Assembly: GCA_018398765.1 (NCBI GenBank)
Contig: JAHBMJ010002528.1
Location: forward strand, 1-10,017
Length of the DNA stretch: 10,017 nt
From: Chromera velia
Taxonomy: Eukaryota; Sar; Chromeraceae
Direction of reading: 5' to 3'
The notes beneath the pieces are model-generated. The model ran no database searches. It was given only the letters and a program-made list of their open reading frames with translations, and had not been told where the DNA came from. This document shows positions 1 through 7,281 of the stretch, one piece after another (within the stretch, counting starts at the first letter, position 1; the number at the start of each line of letters is the position of its first letter). The position numbers and the translations under genes are program-made.

Positions 1-141
1 GTGTGGAAGCTTGAGTGAGAGATGAATGCATGTATAGACGGAGGGGTCGACACGTTCACGGAATTCTACTGTGTGCGGCCCCGGAAAGCACCTGTGCATA
101 CGAATTTGTATTGGATGACTCTTCATGATTCGGATTGCCTA

Positions 142-159
142 ATGCAACACCTGTTGCAT
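142..159. repeat. near-perfect palindrome (hairpin)
   Basis: ATGCAACACCTGTTGCAT has two 8-base arms that are exact reverse complements around a CC centre. It lies in a TTGCATG-rich patch (about 140-190) where GCATGTTGCATGCAT follows. It could be a dimeric protein-binding site or chance; there is no gene context to decide. Confidence 0.35.
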
Positions 160-394
160 GAGAAGGCAGGCAGTGCATGTTGCATGCATACAGATCGCAA
201 TGATTCGACGATCGATGATTTCAAACTGTCTGACACAGAGCCAACACCTCCAAATGAGTCTCTTTTCCAGCACATTCAGTTTGTCCATTTGCGCATATGA
301 ATATATAGCTTCCGTGTGCTTTCGACGTGTATATGCAAAGCCGCTGTCTTGGTGGATCATGAATAAACAATTCGCCTGAGCCATGAGTCGGGGA

Positions 395-413
395 ATTTCA
401 GGATGACTGAAAT
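395..413 (+). repeat. short hairpin upstream of the 446 gene
   Basis: ATTTCAG and CTGAAAT form a perfect 7-bp stem around a 5-base loop, ending 32 bases before the ATG at 446. It could fold in a 5' leader, but no transcript start is visible, so any regulatory role is a guess. Confidence 0.25.
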
Positions 414-445
414 GGCCTCAAACTTCTGCGATACAAACCTTGAGA

Positions 446-1873
446 ATGCTGCGGGGAACACTTTGTACTTTCACCACACGACGGCTTGGAGTCGTCCTCC
501 GAAACCTGCAGCCCTCTCTGGAAACCCTAAAAAAAACCTGTGTTGTTCGCCATGGCGAGAGTAGTGCATTGGGAGAGAAGATACCCCAGCACTACTTTGT
601 AGCTCCAGTGCGGGCCAAGGCTTTTGGGACACTACCCGGAAATGGGCGCAACTCCATTGTCCAGCAACCAGCTGGGTGTGGGCAAAAAGCGCCCACCGAA
701 CAAAAGCCGGATCTTGAGGAGCTAGCAATTTCAAAGTTGAGAGAGCACATGGTGTGTTCGGTATCATCTCCTGGTCTTGATGTGAGGGCAGTACGTTTCC
801 AGGCGGTTGCAGACTTTGTCGTGCGACCACGAGGAATTTTTTGCGTAGACCCGTATGCTGGGGGTCAGCGGTGGCAGCAAAAGAGGGACCTGGTGCTACC
901 CGTACAGCTGAAGTGCAGACTGAAAAATGCACAGAGGGGTCTTTCTTACCGTTTTGGTTATGGGTCCCGTTTGGTTTCTGAGAAAACATATGCAGGTTTG
1001 CCCGTGCTTTGTTTGCTCATCTGTGATATTGGTGACCCATCCACTTGGCTCTGGTTCTTAAAGGACGGAAAGGAGGTTCGAAAACAAAAAAGCTTTTCCG
1101 TGCCACCAAAGAGCATGAAACAAGGGCTTCAGCAATTACACTGCGAGCTCTATAAGCTGTGGGAGGAAGGGATCGCACTCGGGGAGCATGCACAGTACCC
1201 CTTAGTTCCATTCGATGTGGCGGAAACTCCCCAGTCAGAAAACCACAAGACTGAAAAAATATCCCGTCGCCGTTGGGACACTTTTCTACAGGCTTGCACA
1301 CCCAAAATTATCTGCAGGCCAGCAGACAGCAGCATGTCCCCATGGGATGAAGAGTGGAGGGTACCATGCAGCTCGGACAAAGTCAAAGTTCAATTTAAAA
1401 CTCCGACCTGGGTCAGATCTAAACATCTTGGAAGCGCCGATCTGAATGTTCGCCGCGGCAGACACCAGAAGCCATATGTTCCAGATGACTGGGACTTCTT
1501 GGCCATCGCCCCACCGCGGTATGCAAGAAGGGGGACTAGGGTCCCTGAGAACCTTGTTTGGACTACACAGGAGTGCTCACCTCATGTGTCTACGTTCTAT
1601 TTTGTTCCCATGGGGGTCTTTCAAAAGGACTTTCCAAACGGTCAACGGACACACACGATGCATATGGGTGACTTTCCCGGCATCCCTTCTACTCCAAGAA
1701 CGATGGATGTCTTTGCTGAATTTCGGCTGGACATCCGCGATTCAAAGCGCGGAGAGAAGCTTTTAAGCATTCTCAGCAAAGGCCGCAATTATGAGGGCAT
1801 ATGTACTAAGAGAGTCATTGCAAGGAGATCGAGAATAGGATCGAGATGTGCAAGAAGTTTCAAGCCCGATTAA
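446..1873 (+). CDS. hypothetical protein with two QxK (PD-(D/E)xK nuclease-like) halves
   Basis: This is a 475-residue intronless frame, the only long non-repetitive open frame in the window. ATG 446 is the first ATG after the in-frame stop at 404 and has A at -3; an upstream TTG at 440 is in frame but an unlikely eukaryotic start. The N-terminus (about residues 1-25) is rich in Arg, Thr and Leu without acids, so it could be an organelle-targeting peptide (inference). Half one has ADFVVRP (Asp123), VQLK (Gln154, Lys156), a hydrophobic strand at 186-192 and WLWFL at 201-205. Half two repeats the order: VQFK (Gln316, Lys318), then PYVPDDWDFLAI (344-354), then FYFVPMGVF (384-392). Asp...QxK followed by two hydrophobic strands fits the QxK variant of the PD-(D/E)xK fold, as in Mrr-like enzymes. 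Half two lacks an obvious partner Asp and may be inactive. The basic C-terminal tail (about 450-475) is featureless. No specific substrate can be named. The reading frame is probably a real gene; the fold assignment is tentative. Confidence 0.62.
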   Translation: MLRGTLCTFTTRRLGVVLRNLQPSLETLKKTCVVRHGESSALGEKIPQHYFVAPVRAKAFGTLPGNGRNSIVQQPAGCGQKAPTEQKPDLEELAISKLREHMVCSVSSPGLDVRAVRFQAVADFVVRPRGIFCVDPYAGGQRWQQKRDLVLPVQLKCRLKNAQRGLSYRFGYGSRLVSEKTYAGLPVLCLLICDIGDPSTWLWFLKDGKEVRKQKSFSVPPKSMKQGLQQLHCELYKLWEEGIALGEHAQYPLVPFDVAETPQSENHKTEKISRRRWDTFLQACTPKIICRPADSSMSPWDEEWRVPCSSDKVKVQFKTPTWVRSKHLGSADLNVRRGRHQKPYVPDDWDFLAIAPPRYARRGTRVPENLVWTTQECSPHVSTFYFVPMGVFQKDFPNGQRTHTMHMGDFPGIPSTPRTMDVFAEFRLDIRDSKRGEKLLSILSKGRNYEGICTKRVIARRSRIGSRCARSFKPD

Positions 1874-2170
1874 ATGAATTAAAACATATATTATTTTTAT
1901 TTTCAAACTATATATATATATATATATATATATATTTGAAGTTATCAATTATAAACTTCAGTTTTTAAATATTTTTTTGCATACAACTAAAATCAAGAAA
2001 ATCAATATAGTGATTCAAATCAATATATAGACTAAAATAAACGCTAGAATAAACGATAAAAATAAAGAGAAAAATGATTTTAAACTATATAATACCGATA
2101 AGATAATGCTAGATAATGCTAAATACGATAATCGTACTATACATTATCGTAGTTAATTATATAAACTTTA
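1874..2170. repeat. AT-rich spacer with (TA)n run and inverted repeats
   Basis: Composition drops sharply in GC directly after the stop codon. A (TA)n run spans about 1909-1935 and is flanked by TTCAAA (1902-1907) and its complement TTTGAA (1935-1940), so the whole can fold back. AGATAATGCT is repeated twice in tandem at 2101-2120. TACGATAAT (2124-2132) pairs perfectly with ATTATCGTA (2143-2151). No coding frame. The region probably holds the 3' end of the upstream gene, but no specific polyadenylation signal can be fixed. Confidence 0.6.
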
Positions 2171-2342
2171 TTCGGACTCATGATTTCACTCTTGGGGACC
2201 ATTTTTAATTAGTGAAGCCCTAGGTGAAGCCACCGTTAAAGCTAGCCGTTTACGGGCGGCATCACGGCGAACTTCACGCTAGCGTAATACTAGTAATGTT
2301 CACGCCGCATCTCTAAATAATGTTACGACCTTCCTATCTGGG
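2171..2342. other. spacer with GTGAAGCC and GCTAGC repeats
   Basis: GTGAAGCC occurs at 2212-2219 and again at 2224-2231, and GCTAGC at 2241-2246 and 2278-2283 brackets a GC-richer core. The 11-mer CTAGGTGAAGC (2220-2230) also occurs inside every unit of the tandem array further right. No gene recognised; this may be the remnant of a dispersed repeat. Confidence 0.3.
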
Positions 2343-2480
2343 GTGGCCGGGCGCCTACCTAGCAGGGTTGCGATCGCTACCGGCAATGACCCTTCACTGC
2401 CGGCAATTGCTGGTCTGCCGGCAATGGACATTTCTGACTTAGTCACTGCTGAAAAAAAAAAAAGTAAAAAAATGGGTCTC
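2343..2480 (+). repeat. TGCCGGCAAT repeat block followed by A-run (copy A)
   Basis: CCGGCAAT recurs three times between about 2379 and 2425, including two copies of the palindrome TGCCGGCA. The 29-base core at 2397-2425 matches 3784-3812 at 23 of 29 positions. In both places an A-run followed by AGTAA lies 20-30 bases downstream (here at 2452-2463). The shared core plus A-run arrangement suggests two copies of one dispersed element, perhaps a short retroposed one; its ends are not defined. An open frame through it is not credible as coding. Confidence 0.4.
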
Positions 2481-3116
2481 AAAAAAAATTTTTCGTCTGC
2501 GGCACAGTTGCTACAAAATGCTTTTAAACTCTTTTATAAGCGATCATAGCATTTTTACAGCCTCTTGATAATTATTTTTTTAAAAAAAAATATATAAAAA
2601 GTATTAAAAAAAATATATTTATTATCTTAGACTATGTACTCAAACGTGACAACATGCTGCGGTATCACTGTGTCAATCTGTTACTTAACGCCTAAAAAAA
2701 GAACAAATATCTTGTTTTCGTGTTTCAACCTGTGCTTGCCCCACAAAAGCTGCTTGGTTCACTCTGGGAGGGTTCAAGAATGAACGACTTAAAGATACTT
2801 GAAGGATGAAGTGGAGGTGCCCCCAACCATCTGGGAGCAGACGGCTGGTTTTGTCTGCCACTGATCCCAATGGAAACCGGGAAACCGGTACAGGAGGGCA
2901 CTCATCGATTTGACTTACAACCTAGCTTACAACATCTGCAAACACACCGCGAAGCATGCTGGCCATAGAACTTGTGAATTAGATCGGCTATACTTGGGCT
3001 CCCCTAGCTCAGATACATGAAGCCGGGTCCTGTCTTAACAAGACTGTAAGTCTGTGTATCTTTGTAACATCTGATTGGATGTTGTGAATCAGCCGAATTC
3101 TTTGACTCTGAATGTA
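2481..3116. other. spacer, no gene recognised
   Basis: There are A/T homopolymer-rich stretches at about 2450-2500 and 2565-2635, then mixed-composition sequence. Minor repeats are CTTACAAC in two copies near 2916-2935, GGAAACCG in two adjacent copies near 2872-2888, and a GTCTT/AAGAC hairpin near 3032-3045. Short frames on both strands lack motifs. Confidence 0.45.
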
Positions 3117-3480
3117 TTACTCAAATTGGATGCATGCATAATCATGCATGACGCATCGATGTACATGCATGCACGTCGGCCAGCTGCAGTGCCGGACTAG
3201 GCCACGCATAGCGCTCCATCCGGTGCATGAATTGGGATGTGGGTCTTTCAAGGGGCGCACTGGCGAGGAACACATACGGTACAGAGCTACAGTGAGGAAG
3301 CTGTACACAGTGGCTCTGGGCAGAAGCCCTTCAGACGAATACTCCACATACCATACAGTCTGCTGGTACCACCATACAGTGACTGGAAGACTACATTTAT
3401 TTCACTTCACAGCAGTTATGCACACGTTGCACACACTCACTGACTGTCTGCATTTCTAGTTTCACAGAACTGTCCCTCTT
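3117..3480. other. spacer with TGCATGC cluster and a 21-bp-spaced repeat
   Basis: ATGCATGCAT and CATGCATGCAC motifs cluster at about 3129-3175, giving overlapping self-complementary sites. The exact 10-mer ACCATACAGT occurs at 3350-3359 and 3371-3380. Two overlapping forward frames and one reverse frame here shadow one another and have no recognisable domain, so no gene is called. Confidence 0.35.
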
Positions 3481-3783
3481 AATGACTCATTAACTCTTAA
3501 ATATGGCCTTAAACGGGTTGTAGGAGGTATGATTCAGAAGCATCTCCTTAGACTGTGCCACCAGGGTCCTATGATGGAGTGCTACGCACCTCCTATAATC
3601 GGACTGTATAAAACTATGATATACGGACTGTCACAGTGTTTAAACCTATAAACGGGCTGTGTACAGTGTATATAGACTAACTCCAACAGATAATGACCCA
3701 CGGATTTTTAAGTTATCATTAAACTCTAACTAAGTTATTTCTCTGTCATCGACTGCCAGTCGCTCTGCTGGTGGTGACAAGCT
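3481..3783. other. spacer with degenerate CGGACTGT repeats
   Basis: CGGACTGT starts at 3600 and 3624, and the variant CGGGCTGT starts at 3653. Each is followed by AT-rich sequence, and CAGTGT follows the second and third. This looks like a decayed tandem repeat of about 24-29 bp. No gene seen. Confidence 0.3.
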
Positions 3784-3858
3784 CTGCCAGCAATTGCCAT
3801 CCTGCCAGCAATCGCTCTTCTCTGCCACCAAAAAAAAAAGTAACCCTGCTACCTAGCT
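3784..3858 (+). repeat. dispersed repeat core with A-run (copy B)
   Basis: The 29-base core 3784-3812 is the counterpart of 2397-2425, with G-to-A changes in both CTGCCGGCAAT motifs. An A-run at 3830-3839 and AGTAA follow. The next bases, AACCCTGCTACCTAG (about 3842-3856), contain the same CTACCTAG and an inverted CAGGGTT that lie upstream of copy A (about 2355-2369), hinting at a rearranged common source. Confidence 0.4.
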
Positions 3859-3900
3859 GTACCTCGCTAGAGTTAACTAGTTCGACAAGTGACTTTGTCG

Positions 3901-4070
3901 ATTCGACAACTAGGTTTGACAAGTAAACTTTCGGTATATCAAGTCAACTTCCGGTACATCAAGTCAATTTCTGGTACATCAAGCCAACTTCCGGTACATC
4001 AAGTCAACTTTTGGTACATCAAGCCAAGTTCGGGTATAATAAACGAGATTCACGTCCGTCAAGCAAAAGT
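3901..4070 (+). repeat. 20-bp minisatellite, about 8 units
   Basis: The unit is close to AAGTCAACTTCCGGTACATC and restarts exactly every 20 bases at 3921, 3941, 3961, 3981, 4001 and 4021, with decayed units at 3901 and 4041. Central units differ at only one to four positions; the edges are more diverged. Because 20 is not a multiple of 3, the open frame across it cannot encode a periodic protein, so this is non-coding tandem DNA. Confidence 0.85.
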
Positions 4071-4119
4071 GTAAGTTATTCAACTTAAAGATCATATGTA
4101 CTCACACAGAGATTTTACT

Positions 4120-4190
4120 GGTTCATCATACCGAATCAAGGTTCATCATACACACTCGAGGTTCATCAATGCTCAGAGAGTTCTTCAAGC
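4120..4190 (+). repeat. second 20-bp tandem repeat, 3 units
   Basis: GTTCATCAT or GTTCATCAA starts at 4121, 4141 and 4161, and a decayed TTCTTCAAGC follows at 4181. Period and core (GGTTCATCA against GGTACATCA) resemble the array ending at 4070, but the phase is shifted by 7 bases. It probably derives from the same minisatellite. Confidence 0.6.
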
Positions 4191-4315
4191 TAATTGCAGA
4201 ATTCAATGTTGCTACTTTGAAAGTTGAATGTTGTTCCTTGAGACTATGGATTTTACAATTGTTGTACTGCAATATGTTGAACTGTTCCGGTTCTTTATTT
4301 TCAGCCATCTGAGGC

Positions 4316-4342
4316 AGGTTCAATAGTTGAACCTTCTTTTTT
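4316..4342 (+). terminator. hairpin followed by T-rich tract
   Basis: AGGTTCAA (4316-4323) and TTGAACCT (4327-4334) form a perfect 8-bp stem with a TAG loop, followed by TCTTTTTTT. The shape resembles a bacterial intrinsic terminator, but in this eukaryote-like setting with no adjacent gene it may be just a fold at the start of a pyrimidine-rich stretch. Confidence 0.25.
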
Positions 4343-4970
4343 TCCCTCCTTCTCGGCTTATAATTAAGTCTGTCTCTTCATCTTTTTCTCTTTGTTTTTT
4401 ATGTAGTCCGTTCTGTTTCTATGTTGCTTTGCCCTCTTAGTATAAGCGGTACGATAACATGGTAAGACCTTGCGTTTGTTGAACTCAGCGGAGCACACTC
4501 TCCACAAAGTTCACAAAACTTTTCATATTTTTCTACCTATGATACATACAAATTTTCTTTTCACTTTTATTTCCCTGCTTTGCTTGCAGTCCCTCACTAA
4601 GCTTATCAACAAGTCTAACAAACGCCGACAAACAGTCTGATAAGAAGTTGACAAAGAGTCTGTCAATCGTCAGGCTATCTGGTCGGCCTCTGAGCCTTTC
4701 TTCTCAGTTCTAACCTGGGTTTGCAGCATGCCACAGAATTCATAATATACGTACAATCTGAGTTTATCTGAGTCACTGCTTTTAGACTGAACCTTAGAAA
4801 GGCGACGGGTCTCAGACTGACTTACTGACAGATTTATACAGTCTGACTGTCTAGCATCTAAGTCTCTATATGTCACTGACTCTCCCTATATAGCCCTCCA
4901 GTTTTCAAATTACTTCAGCTCCTCGGCAGCAGGTTTGTGTATCGCCTGCCCTGTTCTAAGTAGGGTTTTT
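4335..4970. other. spacer: pyrimidine-rich tracts and GTCTGA-rich sequence
   Basis: Long C/T tracts end in TAG at 4404-4406 and in TTGCAG at 4584-4589, both resembling intron 3' ends. Between about 4610 and 4870 the motifs GTCTGA, AGTCTG and GACTGA recur many times in loose, uneven spacing, like an old eroded tandem repeat. No reading frame of note follows either acceptor-like site, so no exon is called. Confidence 0.35.
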
Positions 4971-4974
4971 GTAC

Positions 4975-5211
4975 AGGGGTCTAGAATTGCTATCACAACA
5001 CCCTATGAAGGGGCGTTGTGGGCCTTGCGTGTATATAGTGCCCCGGGGGGGGGGCGTCGGCCTTCGGCCGACGGCTATATACAACGCCCCTGTAGGGGTG
5101 TAAGGGGTAAAATGTCTTGATGTACAACGCCCTTAAGGCGTAGCCCCTATAGACACCTCTCTATATACTATGCCACCCCCCCCCCCCCNNNCCCCCCGTA
5201 TCTAGACCCCT
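4975..5211. repeat. nested GC-rich inverted-repeat cluster
   Basis: The outer arms AGGGGTCTAGA (4975-4985) and TCTAGACCCCT (5201-5211) are perfect 11-bp complements. Inside are AGGGGCGTTGT (5009-5019) with ACAACGCCCCT (5081-5091), and GTATATAG (5031-5038) with CTATATAC (5075-5082). At the centre CGTCGGCC (5055-5062) and GGCCGACG (5066-5073) form an 8-bp hairpin with a TTC loop. TACAACGCCC occurs a second time at about 5123-5132. A G10 run lies at 5045-5054 and a C-run at 5176-5197. It resembles GC clusters or double-hairpin elements known from some organelle genomes, or a small foldback element. Origin unresolved. Confidence 0.7.
5189..5191. other. assembly gap in a poly-C run
   Basis: Three N bases interrupt a run of C (13 before, 6 after). 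The true C-run length is unknown, and the sequence across this point may be joined or collapsed. Confidence 0.98.
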
Positions 5212-5461
5212 ATGTTTTTGTTTACCTGTAAACTCTTCTCTAAGCCTTGTATAGGAGAGCGTAACAATAATACTAGAACTAATACAAACTGTTATTAAAT
5301 TTGCAATACAGACCACTAAGACCTATGCGGGCCGGCCAAGGAAGTTTGATGCGTCTAATGCGCCGTTTATATAACTAGTCTACGGTTTTGACGCTTTTTT
5401 TGAAAGCCAAATGATAATTGGACAGTCAAAATAATATTGGCTCAGGGGGCCGGGGCAGGAG
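5212..5461. other. spacer before the tandem array
   Basis: No gene seen. TTTTGAC (5386-5392) and GTCAAAA (5425-5431) are perfect inverted 7-mers around a shorter CCAA/TTGG fold. GGCCGGCC lies near 5331-5338. Homology to the tandem unit starts abruptly at about 5462. Confidence 0.4.
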
Positions 5462-6374
5462 GCCGTAAAGTGGCACCAACGAAGTCAAGTCAATCCGTGC
5501 CAAGTCGAAGCTTCACGGCCTGCGCGCAAAGCGAGCGCAGGTGATGGAAAAATGTATGCACATGCATGCAGCACGCACGGCGGATTGATTGAGCATGCAC
5601 AAATGTAGTCAGACAGAAAGTACTGCATCAAACTGGCCTATCTAGAGGCCAAGCAGCGAGACCGTACATTAACACATGTACTCTTTCTGTCGATGAAGCC
5701 ATGAGATCGAGATCATATCTAGGTGAAGCTATAGCCTAGCACTGAGTCGCCCTGACGCTCACTAGCTGTTGTTTCACGTGGTGCCGGCTCCCGGGACGAC
5801 CGGGCAGCCTCATTCACTCTTTCTCACTTGCTCTCCCAATATAAAAGAATCTCGATCGGCAACTTGGCAGAAGGGACAGAGGCAGCTGCTCTTTGTATCT
5901 CTTGTAGTCATGACCTCATCTTGATACTTCACATTCCGGCCGTCATCAGCATCAACGATCACTTCATCCACAAGGATGAGAACCACTTCCGAACATATCT
6001 CCGTTCCCTCGGAGCATTTTGCCTCCCTTCGCTCTGGGAGCACTTCCCTTCCCTGTGGAAGTGGCAGGCCTGTATGTCAAATGGAACGCACTCCAGGTGG
6101 CTTGGTCTGTATAGCTTTGTCTGAGCCCCTTCACCCGGAGCCAGGCTTTTGTACCGACTTCCATGCAAGAGTCGGGCGCTCTCTAAGACTTCCGATCTGT
6201 CACCTTCGCTCTGGGACAGATTCTCGTCTCTCGTCAAGAAGTTCAACCAAGAAGCAGAGGACGGGACATGATCGCCAACGGATGTAAGCAGCAAGACTAG
6301 CACGTGAAGTTTCTCAACCACCAACACGGTGATGGGTTCTCTTCTATCTGTGACCGCTCATAAAGAAGGGGATA
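5462..6374 (+). repeat. tandem unit 1
   Basis: First complete unit. It begins with GCCGTAAAGTGGCACCAAC and ends after ACCGCTCATAAAGAAG. It contains, in order: a hairpin CCTGCGC/GCGCAGG (5519-5525 with 5535-5541), a TGCATGCA palindrome, GGCCTATCTAGAGGCC, CACGTG at 5775-5780, a TATA box at 5840-5847, a CACTTCC/GGAAGTG hairpin near 6040-6063 and CACGTG at 6301-6306. It shares the variant GATGGAAAAATGTA with unit 4, unlike units 2 and 3. Confidence 0.85.
5840..5847 (+). promoter_or_regulatory. TATA-box-like site in unit 1
   Basis: TATAAAAG sits in a pyrimidine-rich setting (CTCTCCCAA before it), about 60 bases after a GC-rich CCGGCTCCCGGGACGACCGGG block. It is preserved in all three complete units. 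If a core promoter, transcription would start near 5870-5880 on the plus strand. No following gene is visible within the unit. Confidence 0.35.
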
Positions 6375-7281
6375 GCCGTAAAGTGGCACCAACAAAGTCA
6401 AGTCAATCCACGCCAAGTCGAAGCTTCACGGCCTGCGCGCAAAGCGAGCGCAGGTGACGCGAAGATGCATGCACATGCATGCAGCACGCACGGCGGATTG
6501 ATTGAGCATGCACAAATGCAGTCAGACAGAAAGTACTGCATCAAACTGGCCTATCTAGAGGCCAAGCAGCGAGACCGTACATTAACACATGTACTCTTTC
6601 TGTCGATGAAGCCACGAGATCAAGATCATATCTAGGTGAAGCTATAGCCTAGCACTGAGTCGCCTTAACGCTCACTAGCTGTTACTTCATATGGTGCCGG
6701 CTCCCGGGACGACCGGGCAGCCTCATTCACTCTTTCTCACTTACTCTCCCAATATAAAAGAATCTCGATCGGCAACTTGGCGGAAGGGACAGAGGCAGCT
6801 GCTCTTTGTGTCTCTTGTAGTCACGACCTCATCTTGATGCTTCACATTCCGGCCGTCACCAGCATCAACGATCACTTCATCCACAAGGATGAGAACCACT
6901 TCCGAACATATCTCCGTTTCCTCGAAGTATTTTGCCTCCCTTCGCTCTGGGAGCACTTCCCTTCCCTGTGGAAGTGGCAGGCCTGTATGTCAAATGGAAC
7001 GCACTCCAGGTGGCTTGGTCTGTGCAGCTTTGTCTGAGCCTCTTCACCCGGAGCCAGGCTTTTGTACCGACTTCCACGCAAGAGTCGGGTGCTCTCTAAG
7101 ACTTCCGATCTGTCACCTTCGCTCTGGGACAGATTCTCGTCTCTCGTCAAGAAGTTCAACCAAGAAACAGAGGACGGAACATGATGGGACGCAAGCAGCA
7201 AGACCAGCACGTGAAGTTTCTTGACCATCAACACGGTGACGGGTTCTCTTCTATCTGCGACCGCTCATAAAGAAGGGAATA
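6375..7281 (+). repeat. tandem unit 2
   Basis: Second complete unit, 907 bp. It carries two TGCATGCA palindromes at 6466-6473 and 6476-6483, where unit 1 has only one. The CACGTG before the TATA box is changed (CATATG here), while the distal CACGTG at 7208-7213 is kept. It shares the GACGCGAAGATGCA variant with unit 3. Confidence 0.85.
6753..6760 (+). promoter_or_regulatory. TATA-box-like site in unit 2
   Basis: TATAAAAG lies exactly 913 bases from the unit 1 site, with identical flanks apart from one C-rich tract change. See unit 1 for the reasoning. Confidence 0.33.

Larger units (their letters stand above)
1..445. other. 5' spacer, no gene recognised
   Basis: Short open frames occur on both strands, but they overlap each other, have no recognisable motif and look like chance. 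The stretch holds an 18-bp near-palindrome at 142-159 and a 7-bp-stem hairpin at 395-413. No TATA box or other promoter element stands out upstream of the gene at 446. An in-frame TGA at 404-406 shows that the 446 frame does not extend further upstream than 407. Confidence 0.5.

Noticed and set aside
22-384. Three overlapping short frames at the left end
   Set aside because: They lie on both strands, overlap one another, lack motifs and are explained by chance in a moderate-GC stretch.
471-989. Reverse-strand frame of 172 residues inside the 446 gene
   Set aside because: It is antisense to the credible coding frame and has no domain of its own.
4316-4342. Bacterial-type intrinsic terminator as evidence of a bacterial contig
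   Set aside because: There is no upstream gene, operon or ribosome binding site anywhere near, and the rest of the window is eukaryote-like.
5434-5444. TTGGCTCA resembling the end of the dinoflagellate or Perkinsus spliced leader
   Set aside because: Only about eight bases match and the upstream half of the leader is absent. No donor GT follows at the expected place.
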